A stretch of DNA of 64,000 bases, taken from NCBI RefSeq assembly GCF_024138675.1, contig NZ_CP090959.1:1643501-1707500 (forward strand), read 5' to 3'. Within the stretch, counting starts at the first letter, position 1. The number at the start of each line of letters is the position of its first letter. The stretch is from Simiduia sp. 21SJ11W-1 (GTDB taxonomy: Bacteria; Pseudomonadota; Gammaproteobacteria; Pseudomonadales; Cellvibrionaceae). The notes under the pieces are model-generated. The model ran no database searches. It was not told where the DNA came from and saw nothing but the letters and a program-made list of their open reading frames with translations. Shown here piece by piece: positions 17,439 through 24,908 of this stretch. Position numbers and translations under genes: made by a program.

Positions 17439-18875
17439 ATGAATACCGCAACACAGGCTTTCACCACAGAAGATATCAGCGCCGAGGCGCTCGGCGATTT
17501 GTTGGCCCGCCAGCGCGCCTCCTACCGGGCAAACCCCATGCCTTCGGCAGACGAACGTAAGGCGAAACTCGCGCTATTAAAAGAGATGGTATTGCGCCAT
17601 AAAGATGCCCTGATGGATGCCATGAGCGCCGATTTCTCGGCGCGTTCGCGCCATGAAATGCAGCTGGCTGAAATCTTGGGCCTGATTGAAATGATTGGCT
17701 ATTTGAGCAAGCGCCTCGGCAAGTGGATGAAGCCCGAGCGGCGAAGCCTGGCGTTGCATCTGCTGCCTGGCAAGGCGCAGGTAATTTACCAGCCGCTCGG
17801 AGTGGTGGGCATTATGGTGCCGTTCAACTACCCGCTGTTGCTGGCCTTGGGGCCTTTGGCCACGGCGCTGGCTGCGGGTAATCACGCCATGATAAAAATG
17901 CCCGAGGCCACGCCGCGTACCTCGGCCTTATTGGCCGAAGTGATTGCAGAAACTTTCACGCCTGAAAGTGTCACCGTTGTTAATGGCGGCCCGGCCGTTG
18001 CTGCGCGCTTTTCGGAATTGCCCTTTGACCACATTTTATTTACCGGTGCCGGCAGCATTGGCAAGCATGTGATGCGCGCTGCCGCTGAAAATTTAACCCC
18101 GGTCACGCTTGAGTTGGGTGGTAAATCGCCGGTGGTGGTTGGCCCGGATTTCCCGCTGGAAGAGGCGGCGCGGCGCCTGTGTTACAGCAAATCCATGAAC
18201 GCCGGCCAAACCTGTGTCGCTCCCGATTACATTTTTGTGCCCGAGGGGCAGGTGGATGCCTTCAAGGCCGCCTATAAAAAAGCGTTTAACACCTTTTACC
18301 CCAAAATTTCCGACAACAGCGATTACACGGCCATTATCAGTGAGCGGCACCAAAGCCGTATTGCTGGTTGGGTAGAGCAAGCGCGCGCTGCAGGTGCACA
18401 GGTGGAGCCTGTGACCGATGAGCAGGTGGATGATGGCACGCGCCGCCAGGTGCCCTTATTGGTGACCAATGTGGATCGCAGCATGACGCTCATGCAGGAA
18501 GAAATTTTTGGCCCGGTGTTGCCGATTATGGCCTACAAAAATCTGCAGGAAGCGGTTGATTACATCAACGAGGGGGATAGGCCGCTGGCGCTGTATTATT
18601 TCGGGTTTAATAAAGCGCACCAGCAATTAATTTTGAATTTCACCCACAGTGGTGGGGTGGTGTTTAACGAATCTATGCTGCATGTTGCCGTTGATGATTT
18701 GCCCTTTGGTGGTGTGGGCGCGTCGGGTATGGGGCACTACCACGGCAAAGAGGGCTTTATAACCTTCAGCAAGCCTAAAGCTGTGTTGTACAAGCCCAAG
18801 TTTAACGGCATGAAAATGTTGTACCCGCCATACGGTGGCTTGGTTGATAAGGTGCTGGGTTTTTTAATCCGCTAG
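17439..18875 (+). CDS. Aldehyde dehydrogenase, coniferyl-aldehyde type
   Basis: A 478-residue NAD(P)-dependent aldehyde dehydrogenase starting at ATG 17439 behind an AGGAGA Shine-Dalgarno. Catalytic residues are E225 in LELGGKSP and C259 in NAGQTCVAPDY, with VPFNYPL at the cofactor site and FTGAGSIGKH for NAD binding. The C-terminus is hydrophobic (YGGLVDKVLGFLIR), as in membrane-associated class-3 and coniferyl-aldehyde dehydrogenases. It oxidises aldehydes to acids; the true substrate may be coniferyl or long-chain aldehydes. It is divergent from a TetR regulator. Confidence 0.88.
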   Translation: MNTATQAFTTEDISAEALGDLLARQRASYRANPMPSADERKAKLALLKEMVLRHKDALMDAMSADFSARSRHEMQLAEILGLIEMIGYLSKRLGKWMKPERRSLALHLLPGKAQVIYQPLGVVGIMVPFNYPLLLALGPLATALAAGNHAMIKMPEATPRTSALLAEVIAETFTPESVTVVNGGPAVAARFSELPFDHILFTGAGSIGKHVMRAAAENLTPVTLELGGKSPVVVGPDFPLEEAARRLCYSKSMNAGQTCVAPDYIFVPEGQVDAFKAAYKKAFNTFYPKISDNSDYTAIISERHQSRIAGWVEQARAAGAQVEPVTDEQVDDGTRRQVPLLVTNVDRSMTLMQEEIFGPVLPIMAYKNLQEAVDYINEGDRPLALYYFGFNKAHQQLILNFTHSGGVVFNESMLHVAVDDLPFGGVGASGMGHYHGKEGFITFSKPKAVLYKPKFNGMKMLYPPYGGLVDKVLGFLIR

Positions 18876-18894
18876 CATGCCCCTTGCGCTTTAG

Positions 18895-18927
18895 GCTTTG
18901 GGCGGCGTGCTTACCGCCGCCCAAAGC
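18895..18927. terminator. Strong hairpin between convergent genes
   Basis: A perfect 13-bp stem, GCTTTGGGCGGCG (18895-18907) and CGCCGCCCAAAGC (18915-18927), with a 7-nt loop. It lies between the aldehyde dehydrogenase and truC stops. It lacks a U tract on either side, so termination is inferred from position and stem strength. Confidence 0.55.
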
Positions 18928-18955
18928 TGCCTGATACAGTGGCCGTTTTTCACTT

Positions 18956-19789
18956 TTAGCCGTGCGCTAACCACTTGGGCGCAATGGCCACGGCCCAATC
19001 TGGCTCCTGCCAATCAATCCTTTTAATTGCCTGAATAAATTTTGGTGCGGCTGCGCAATTTAGTGTGAGCCTTGTGCCTGTTACCGGGTGGCTGAAATCT
19101 AGACCCACCGCACTTAAAAGCAAATGATCTGCCTGAAAAGTGTTGGCAAAAAAACGGTTGTGCACACTTTTGCCGTGTTTGGCATCGCCAATGATGGGGT
19201 GGCCTGCGTGTTTCAGGTGGCGACGAATTTGATGCTTGCGCCCGGTGTGGGGTTCGCACAACACCAGTGAGTAGCGGCTAACCGGGTAGCGATCTACCGC
19301 GTAGGGCAGCTCGCAAGTGGCAAGCGTTGTGAAATCTGTTATTGCAGGCTGGGCGGCTTTATCTTGTTGCTTGTGTTTATCGGCAATGCGATCAAGCTTT
19401 ACCGAAAGCGCATAGTCCAGGCGCTGGCTGGGCATGTAGCCGCGGCACAGTGCCAGGTACTGTTTTTTGATGGTTTTATCGTTAAATTTTTCACTCAGTG
19501 CGCGCGCCACATCGCCGTTTAAGGCAAATACCAACAAGCCGGAGGTGGGTTTGTCGAGCCGGTGCACAGGGTAGACGTGTTGGCCAAGTTGATCGCGCAA
19601 CAGCTGCACGGCAAAGCGGGTTTCATGGCGATCAATCGGGCTGCGGTGCACTAACAGGCCGGTAGGTTTGTTGATCACCACCAGGTGTTCATCCTGATAC
19701 ACAACCGGCAAGGTTTCTTGGGCGGCTTCAGGTATGGGGCCCGCTTGGGTGCCGGGCTTGTTAGCCTCGGGCTCGAAGGTGTGAGTCAC
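18956..19789 (-). CDS. truC: tRNA pseudouridine(65) synthase TruC-like
   Basis: About 278 residues from GTG 19789; an in-frame TTG at 19825 is also possible and neither has a good Shine-Dalgarno, so the start is uncertain. The conserved part begins at VVYQDEHLVVINKPTGLLVHRS. It contains the RluA-family catalytic motif HRLDKPTSGLLVFAL, DRIADKHKQQDKAAQPA and GRKHQIRRHLKHAGHPIIGD, closely matching TruC of E. coli. TruC makes pseudouridine 65 in tRNA-Ile and tRNA-Asp. There are about 33 extra N-terminal residues compared with E. coli. folD lies upstream on the same strand. Confidence 0.87.
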   Translation of the reverse strand: MTHTFEPEANKPGTQAGPIPEAAQETLPVVYQDEHLVVINKPTGLLVHRSPIDRHETRFAVQLLRDQLGQHVYPVHRLDKPTSGLLVFALNGDVARALSEKFNDKTIKKQYLALCRGYMPSQRLDYALSVKLDRIADKHKQQDKAAQPAITDFTTLATCELPYAVDRYPVSRYSLVLCEPHTGRKHQIRRHLKHAGHPIIGDAKHGKSVHNRFFANTFQADHLLLSAVGLDFSHPVTGTRLTLNCAAAPKFIQAIKRIDWQEPDWAVAIAPKWLAHG

Positions 19790-19844
19790 GTGGGTTGCTC
19801 TGGGGTGTGAAAGATAACGCGGCAAGTGCAGCTAAAGTGCGCGC

Positions 19845-19877
19845 GCCGGGTGCTGCGCGCAGAGCGCCGCACCCGGC
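19845..19877 (-). terminator. Hairpin downstream of folD
   Basis: GCCGGGTGC (19845-19853) pairs with GCACCCGGC (19869-19877), 9 bp with a 15-nt loop, just past the folD stop. There is no U tract, so this is only a possible terminator. Confidence 0.4.
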
Positions 19878-19883
19878 AAGGGC

Positions 19884-20726
19884 TTAAATGGATTTTTCGC
19901 CAGAATCCACAGATTGGTATATCAACGTGTTGATGGTCATAGGGCCTACACCGCCTGGTACCGGCGTGTAGGCGCTTACGCGGTCTTTCAGCGGGGTGAG
20001 TTCAATATCGCCCACGCCGCCCGGGTGGTAGCCGGCATCTACCACAACGGCGCCGTCTTTAATCCACTCGGCCTTGATAAATTCAGGTTTACCCACCGCA
20101 CCTACGACTATGTCTGCCTGCTTGATGTGGTCGGCCAGATTCTGCGTGCGCGAATGGCAAATGGTGACCGTGGCATTGGCGCCCAGCAGCATCATGGCCA
20201 TGGGTTTGCCGAGGATAGGGCTGCGGCCAACCACTACTGCATGTTTGCCGGCAATCTCGATGTTGTAGGCCTCCAGCAGGCGCATGATGCCCTTGGGCGT
20301 GGCGCAACCGTAGGCAGCTTCACCCATGCTCATGCGGCCGAAACCGAGGCAGGTTACGCCGTCTACATCTTTTTCCAGGGCGATAGCATCGAAGCAGGCG
20401 CGCTCATCAATTTGTTCTGGTACCGGGTGCTGCAGCAAGATGCCGTGCACATTGGGGTTGGTGTTGAGCTCATCAATTTTGGCCAGCAGTTCTTCGGTGG
20501 TGGTAGAAGCCGGCATTTCCACGCGAATAGAACCCATGCCAATGCGCTCGCAGGCGTTGCCCTTCATCTTTACATAGGTGGCGCTGGCTGGGTCGTCGCC
20601 CACCAAAATGGTGGCCAGAATGGGGGTTTGGCCGCCGCTTTTTTCTTTGAGTGCGCCAACGCGCGCGCTGAGTTCTTGTTCGGTTTTTTGGGCAAGGGCT
20701 TTGCCGTCGAGAAGCAGGGCGGCCAT
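19884..20726 (-). CDS. folD: Bifunctional methylenetetrahydrofolate dehydrogenase/cyclohydrolase
   Basis: A 280-residue protein from ATG 20726 ([14 protein letters not shown]). The catalytic YVKMK lies at 51-55 (Tyr51, Lys55). [25 protein letters not shown], the NADP site [17 protein letters not shown] and the C-terminal [17 protein letters not shown] complete the FolD signature. It interconverts 5,10-methylene-, methenyl- and 10-formyl-THF in one-carbon metabolism. It is a single gene and no regulator site is visible. Confidence 0.95.
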   Translation of the reverse strand: MAALLLDGKALAQKTEQELSARVGALKEKSGGQTPILATILVGDDPASATYVKMKGNACERIGMGSIRVEMPASTTTEELLAKIDELNTNPNVHGILLQHPVPEQIDERACFDAIALEKDVDGVTCLGFGRMSMGEAAYGCATPKGIMRLLEAYNIEIAGKHAVVVGRSPILGKPMAMMLLGANATVTICHSRTQNLADHIKQADIVVGAVGKPEFIKAEWIKDGAVVVDAGYHPGGVGDIELTPLKDRVSAYTPVPGGVGPMTINTLIYQSVDSGEKSI

Positions 20727-21133
20727 GGGCGTTCTTTCCTGTGTGGTAGCATCAAAAGTGGTGGCTAAAAGGGGCAAAGTTGCAGCGTAAATGCGTAAAT
20801 ATCTGACTATTTGATCAGAAATTTGCAGCTCTTGCCTGAGGGCGCGCATTGTCCCACAGCTCTTTACAGGCGCCAATAGGGAGTGGCCCTGTGCTGCCAC
20901 AATGGAGTTTGGCTACAGGGCTCTGGCCATGCTCTCGCAAAATGCAGCTGCTGCCTGAGGGGTTGATCTGCATGGGGCTTTTATACGTATCGACTGGCGC
21001 CACGGGCTTTGGAGTGCGGCCGTTAGAGCCAAACCAGAGGTTGGTGCGGGCCATGGCCTGTGGTCGGGTAATTGAAAGGAAAAGCCCTGTATTTTCAAAT
21101 ACCTAGTTAATATAAAAAATTGGATTTCTCTTG
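20727..21133. other. Intergenic region folD to tRNA cluster
   Basis: About 400 bp with no convincing gene. It contains an imperfect 19-bp direct repeat (20824-20842 and 20943-20961, 17 of 19 identical, starting TGCAGCT and ending GCCTGAGGG) and a GCCCTGT/ACAGGGC inverted repeat (20886-20892, 20915-20921) between the copies. The folD promoter must lie at its left edge, but I see no clear -35/-10. Confidence 0.5.
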
Positions 21134-21162
21134 TTGACGCGGGTAGGGCGCATGGGTATGAT
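21134..21162 (+). promoter_or_regulatory. Sigma-70 promoter of the tRNA-Pro-Arg-His cluster
   Basis: TTGACG (21134-21139), 17-bp spacer, TATGAT (21157-21162), followed at once by GCGC. A GC-rich discriminator of this type is typical of stringently controlled stable-RNA promoters. tRNA-Pro begins 40 bp downstream. Confidence 0.75.
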
Positions 21163-21202
21163 GCGCACCACTTGAAACGGCAAGCCGCCGTAACGGGTAA
21201 GT

Positions 21203-21279
21203 CGGAGTGTAGCGCAGTCTGGTAGCGCGCCTGGTTTGGGACCAGGATGTCGGGGGTTCGAATCCCTCCTCTCCGACCA
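21203..21279 (+). tRNA. tRNA-Pro (anticodon TGG)
   Basis: A 77-nt gene with encoded CCA and anticodon TGG in the loop TTTGGGA. The acceptor strands CGGAGTG and CTCTCCG pair except for a U-U mismatch at 6-67. The T-arm has one G-U pair. It is first in a three-tRNA operon. Confidence 0.95.
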
Positions 21280-21316
21280 ATTTTTAAAGCGTTTGTTGCA
21301 CCGAGGTGTCGTTCAC

Positions 21317-21393
<77 letters not shown>

Positions 21394-21516
21394 TTCTTGG
21401 CCCTGGTAGAAACCCGGTACCGAATCAGTACAAAACCAGCTCCCAGCGGATTTGTTACCTACACTGATTTCATCTTCTAGTATCAATCTAGAATTGCAGC
21501 AGATCAGCACCTCTAT

Positions 21517-21593
21517 GGTGGGCGTAGCTCAGTTGGTAGAGCCCTGGATTGTGATTCCAGTCGTCGGGGGTTCAAGTCCCCTCGTCCACCCCA
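21517..21593 (+). tRNA. tRNA-His (anticodon GTG)
   Basis: A 77-nt gene including the G-1 that is specific to tRNA-His and faces C73. Acceptor GTGGGCG pairs with CGTCCAC with one G-U pair; the anticodon loop TTGTGAT reads GTG; CCA is encoded. It is last in the cluster. Confidence 0.97.
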
Positions 21594-21702
21594 TTTTCCC
21601 CTTATATTTTTTACCTATCTGCTCGCAGGTCTCGCTTATTTGCTGAAGCCGGGCGGTGTTTGTTCGTCTTTAGTTTTTGTGCAAATACCTAAGGGCAAGC
21701 CC

Positions 21703-22716
21703 ATGATTGATTTCAGATCCGATACCGTAACCCGCCCCTGTGCGGCCATGCGCAAAGTCATGGCTGAGGCAGAGGTGGGGGATGATGTGTTTGGCGATGA
21801 TCCCACCGTTAATATGCTTGAAGCTTGGGCCGCAGAAAGGCATGGTTTTGAGGCGGCGCTCTTTACGGCCTCTGGCACCCAGGCGAATTTGCTGGGAATT
21901 TTGGGCCACTGCGAGCGGGGCGATGAATACATATGTGGCCAGCAGGCGCACAATTATCGCTATGAGGCAGGTGGTGCGGCGGTGTTGGGTTCTGTACAGC
22001 CGCAGCCTTTACCAAACCAGCCAGACGGCACCCTTGCCCTTGCCGATATTGCCCAGGCTATTAAGCCCGATGACAGCCACTTTGCACGCACAAAGTTAGT
22101 TAGCCTGGAAAACACCATAGGCGGCAAGGTGTTGCCATTGGGTTACACCCAACAAGTGCGCGCGCTCGCAACAGAAAAAGGCTTGCAGCTTCACCTTGAT
22201 GGAGCGCGCGCCTACAATGGCTCGGTGGCCATGGGTGTTGATATTGCAGAGCTTGCCCAGCCTTTTGATTCCATGACAATTTGTTTGTCTAAGGGGTTGG
22301 GTGCGCCAGTGGGTTCACTGTTGTTGGGTCCGCGCGATTACATTCAGCGCGCCCGGCGGCTGCGTAAGATGTTGGGTGGTGGCATGCGCCAAGCCGGAAT
22401 TCTGGCGGCTGCAGGGTATTATGCGTTGCGACACAACGTCGAGCGACTCGCCGAAGATCACGAAAACGCGCGGTATTTGGCGCAACAATTACAGCAGTTG
22501 GCAGGTTTCGATACTGCTGCTCATCCCGTACAAACAAACATCGTTTTCGTGGATGTGTCATCCAGCATTGATATCCATGGGTTGGCCAAGCAGCTGCACA
22601 CACAAGGTATTTTTATTATTCCAGGCTACCAAGGCATGCGCTTGGTGACACACAAAGACATTGATCGTGCAGCGATTGATACATTCATTGGCAGCGTGGC
22701 GCGCGCGCTGACCTAA
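21703..22716 (+). CDS. ltaE: Low-specificity L-threonine aldolase
   Basis: A 337-residue PLP enzyme from ATG 21703 (MIDFRSDTVTRP). The frame is open upstream to 21640, but the family start is MIDxRSDTVT and AAGGG precedes this ATG. VGDDVFGDDPTVN, ASGTQANLLG and the Schiff-base lysine in CLSKGLGAPVGS are diagnostic, as is RKMLGGGMRQAGILAAAG. It cleaves L-threonine and L-allo-threonine to glycine and acetaldehyde. It lies after the tRNA cluster, and 58 bp separate it from the next gene. Confidence 0.95.
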   Translation: MIDFRSDTVTRPCAAMRKVMAEAEVGDDVFGDDPTVNMLEAWAAERHGFEAALFTASGTQANLLGILGHCERGDEYICGQQAHNYRYEAGGAAVLGSVQPQPLPNQPDGTLALADIAQAIKPDDSHFARTKLVSLENTIGGKVLPLGYTQQVRALATEKGLQLHLDGARAYNGSVAMGVDIAELAQPFDSMTICLSKGLGAPVGSLLLGPRDYIQRARRLRKMLGGGMRQAGILAAAGYYALRHNVERLAEDHENARYLAQQLQQLAGFDTAAHPVQTNIVFVDVSSSIDIHGLAKQLHTQGIFIIPGYQGMRLVTHKDIDRAAIDTFIGSVARALT

Positions 22717-22774
22717 GTGCACCGCGAGCCATGGCCGCACGTGATACATTCGTGCGCCATTCTGGAGAAGGGCC

Positions 22775-23671
22775 GTGAAACATTGTTGTTTTTTAGGCGC
22801 GGTTTTATGCGCATGGTTAATGCCAGGTTTTGCTGAAACGCCAGTGCAACCTGTTTCGTTTACTGCGATAGCTGGCAATGTGCCCTATAGCGCTATCGCG
22901 AATTTGCCTTTTAATGAGCCAGACCTGCGCATCGCCTACGGTCACGAACAAAGTCAATACGGACTCTTGTGGCGGGCGAGGGGAGAGCGGGCCACAAGCC
23001 AGCGCCCGCTGGTGGTTTTTATCCACGGTGGTTGCTGGTTGAGTGCCTACGATATTAAGCACAGTAACGCCCTAAGCAGCGCGCTGGCGGATGTGGGATT
23101 TGCGGTGTGGTCACTTGAATATCGGCGTACCGGGGCATCCGGAGGTGGTTGGCCTGCGACATTAAATGATATCCGGCAGGCACTCGGGGCCATCGAAAAA
23201 TTAGCCATCGCCAATCTCGACTTTGACGGCCTCGTGTTGGTAGGGCATTCTGCTGGGGGGCATTTGGCACTGCTCGCAGATGGCGACGCGGTGAACACTT
23301 CCGCCACAGCGGGTTCGGCATTAACTGTGCGCGCACTCGTGGGCCTGGCGGCCATTGTTGATCTTGAGCGCTACGGTCAAGGGGGAAATAGCTGTCAAAG
23401 TGCGGTGTCGAAATTTATGGGGGGCGATCTGTCGACTCGACCTGCGGAGTATCAAAGCGCCAACCCTGCCGGGCGGCGATTAACTGTGCCGACATTCCTG
23501 TTGCACGGCACAGACGATCACATTGTGGGCCCCGAGCAGGCCCGCCATGCAGATGCGCGCACAGTGCTCGTGCCGTCCGCCGGTCATTTTGATTGGCTCC
23601 ACCCGGGCAGTGAAGCTTTTGGCGTTCTCGTTAAGACCTTAGAGAAGATTTCCGATAATGAGCAAAAGTGA
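22775..23671 (+). CDS. Exported alpha/beta hydrolase, kynurenine formamidase-like
   Basis: A 298-residue hydrolase starting at GTG 22775 with GGAGAAG just upstream. Residues 1-20 look like a signal peptide (hydrophobic core 6-17, cleavage after GFA20). HGGCW (84-88) is the oxyanion-hole motif of the esterase/arylformamidase group, GHSAGGH holds nucleophile S159, and HGTDDHIVG and SAGHFDWL give the Asp and His. Its last 14 bp overlap kynU, so formylkynurenine hydrolysis is a natural guess. Known bacterial KynB enzymes are cytosolic and metal-dependent, so an exported serine-hydrolase form would be unusual. Confidence 0.7.
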   Translation: MKHCCFLGAVLCAWLMPGFAETPVQPVSFTAIAGNVPYSAIANLPFNEPDLRIAYGHEQSQYGLLWRARGERATSQRPLVVFIHGGCWLSAYDIKHSNALSSALADVGFAVWSLEYRRTGASGGGWPATLNDIRQALGAIEKLAIANLDFDGLVLVGHSAGGHLALLADGDAVNTSATAGSALTVRALVGLAAIVDLERYGQGGNSCQSAVSKFMGGDLSTRPAEYQSANPAGRRLTVPTFLLHGTDDHIVGPEQARHADARTVLVPSAGHFDWLHPGSEAFGVLVKTLEKISDNEQK

Positions 23672-24908
23672 CGTTGTTCCCGCAGCCATTAAAAGGTTGG
23701 ACGCAGAAGATCCACTAGCGCAAAAGCGAGCTGATTTTTATTTGCCACCTTCGGTTGTCTATTTGGATGGCAACTCGCTAGGCCCCATGCCAATCGCTGC
23801 GCAGGCCCGTGCTCGCGCTGTGGTTGAGCGCGAGTGGGCTGAGGATTTAATCACTAGCTGGAATGTGAATCGCTGGATTGAGTTGCCGACGATTGTGGGT
23901 GACAAAATAGGTCGCTTGATCGGGGCCGACAGCGGGCAGGTTATTTGCGGGGATTCTACATCAGTCAATTTGTTTAAGGTGTTGGCCGCAGCTTTAAGCC
24001 TGCAACCTAAGCGATTTAAGGTATTGTCGCAGCAGGGAAATTTCCCGACGGATTTGTACATGGTGCAGGGGCTGGCCGCGCTGTTAGGTGAGTCTCGCTG
24101 TCAATTGCTGACAGCGTCTGCAGAGGATTTGTTGGGCCAGCTGGATGAATCTGTCGCAGTGCTTTTGTTGACACAGGTGGATTTTCGCACCGGCAAGTTA
24201 CATGACATTCGTAAAATCACTGAGCTTGCGCACGAAAAGGGCATCGTAGTTATATGGGATCTCGCTCACAGCGCGGGCGTCATTCCACTGTCGCTCGATG
24301 ATTGGCAGGTGGATTTTGCGGTGGGCTGTGGCTACAAGTTTTTAAATGGTGGCCCGGGTGCGCCGGCATTTCTGTACGTGGCCAAGCGTCATCAAGGCGC
24401 TTGTCAGCAACCTTTGTCTGGCTGGATGGGGCACCGTCAACCGTTCGAGTTTTCCGATGACTATCACGGCCACGCAAGTGTTAAACAATTTCTATGCGGT
24501 ACGCCCGGTGTGCTCGGTATGAGCGTGCTTGATGCCGCGCTGTCTGTGTTTGAGGGCGTGCAAATACAGGCGCTGCGCGAAAAATCCCTGGCATTGATCC
24601 AGCTGTGCAGGCGTTTGGTGGCTGAGCGCACAGCCTTGAGTGAACTACAGCTGCTTACGCCTGAAGAGCCCGAGCAATCCGGTAGCCAGTTGGCCTATGC
24701 GCACAGCGAAGCTTACGCCATTTGCCAGGCGTTAATCGCGCGAGGCGTGATTGCAGATTTTCGGGCGCCCGATATATTGCGGCTCGGTTTTTCGCCACTA
24801 TTTCTGCGTTTCGAGGATATCTATTTAAGTGTGTTGGCGCTTGAGGAAATTGTGGTGGAGCGGCAGTACTTATCACCCCGGTTTCAGGCGCGACATGCAG
24901 TGACCTAG
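23658..24908 (+). CDS. kynU: Kynureninase
   Basis: A 416-residue PLP enzyme of fold type I. Family features are VVYLDGNSLGPMP (33-45), LSQQGNFPTDLYM, the Asp/His pair WDLAHSAG (200-207) and the Schiff-base lysine K227 in CGYKFLNGGPGAP. It cleaves L-kynurenine to anthranilate and alanine, or 3-hydroxykynurenine to 3-hydroxyanthranilate. It overlaps the formamidase-like gene by 14 bp. Tryptophan dioxygenase (kynA) is not in the window. Its TAG stop and the stop of the convergent kinase share a palindromic CTAG. Confidence 0.95.
   Translation: MSKSDVVPAAIKRLDAEDPLAQKRADFYLPPSVVYLDGNSLGPMPIAAQARARAVVEREWAEDLITSWNVNRWIELPTIVGDKIGRLIGADSGQVICGDSTSVNLFKVLAAALSLQPKRFKVLSQQGNFPTDLYMVQGLAALLGESRCQLLTASAEDLLGQLDESVAVLLLTQVDFRTGKLHDIRKITELAHEKGIVVIWDLAHSAGVIPLSLDDWQVDFAVGCGYKFLNGGPGAPAFLYVAKRHQGACQQPLSGWMGHRQPFEFSDDYHGHASVKQFLCGTPGVLGMSVLDAALSVFEGVQIQALREKSLALIQLCRRLVAERTALSELQLLTPEEPEQSGSQLAYAHSEAYAICQALIARGVIADFRAPDILRLGFSPLFLRFEDIYLSVLALEEIVVERQYLSPRFQARHAVT

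Noticed and set aside
19914-20768. 284-residue open frame opposite folD
   Set aside because: It lies fully antisense to folD, which has complete family motifs. The product is rich in Gly/Val/His from mirrored codons and has no recognisable domain.
20849-21106. 85-residue frame upstream of the tRNA cluster
   Set aside because: No family resemblance and it overlaps an antisense frame that runs through the tRNA-Pro gene.
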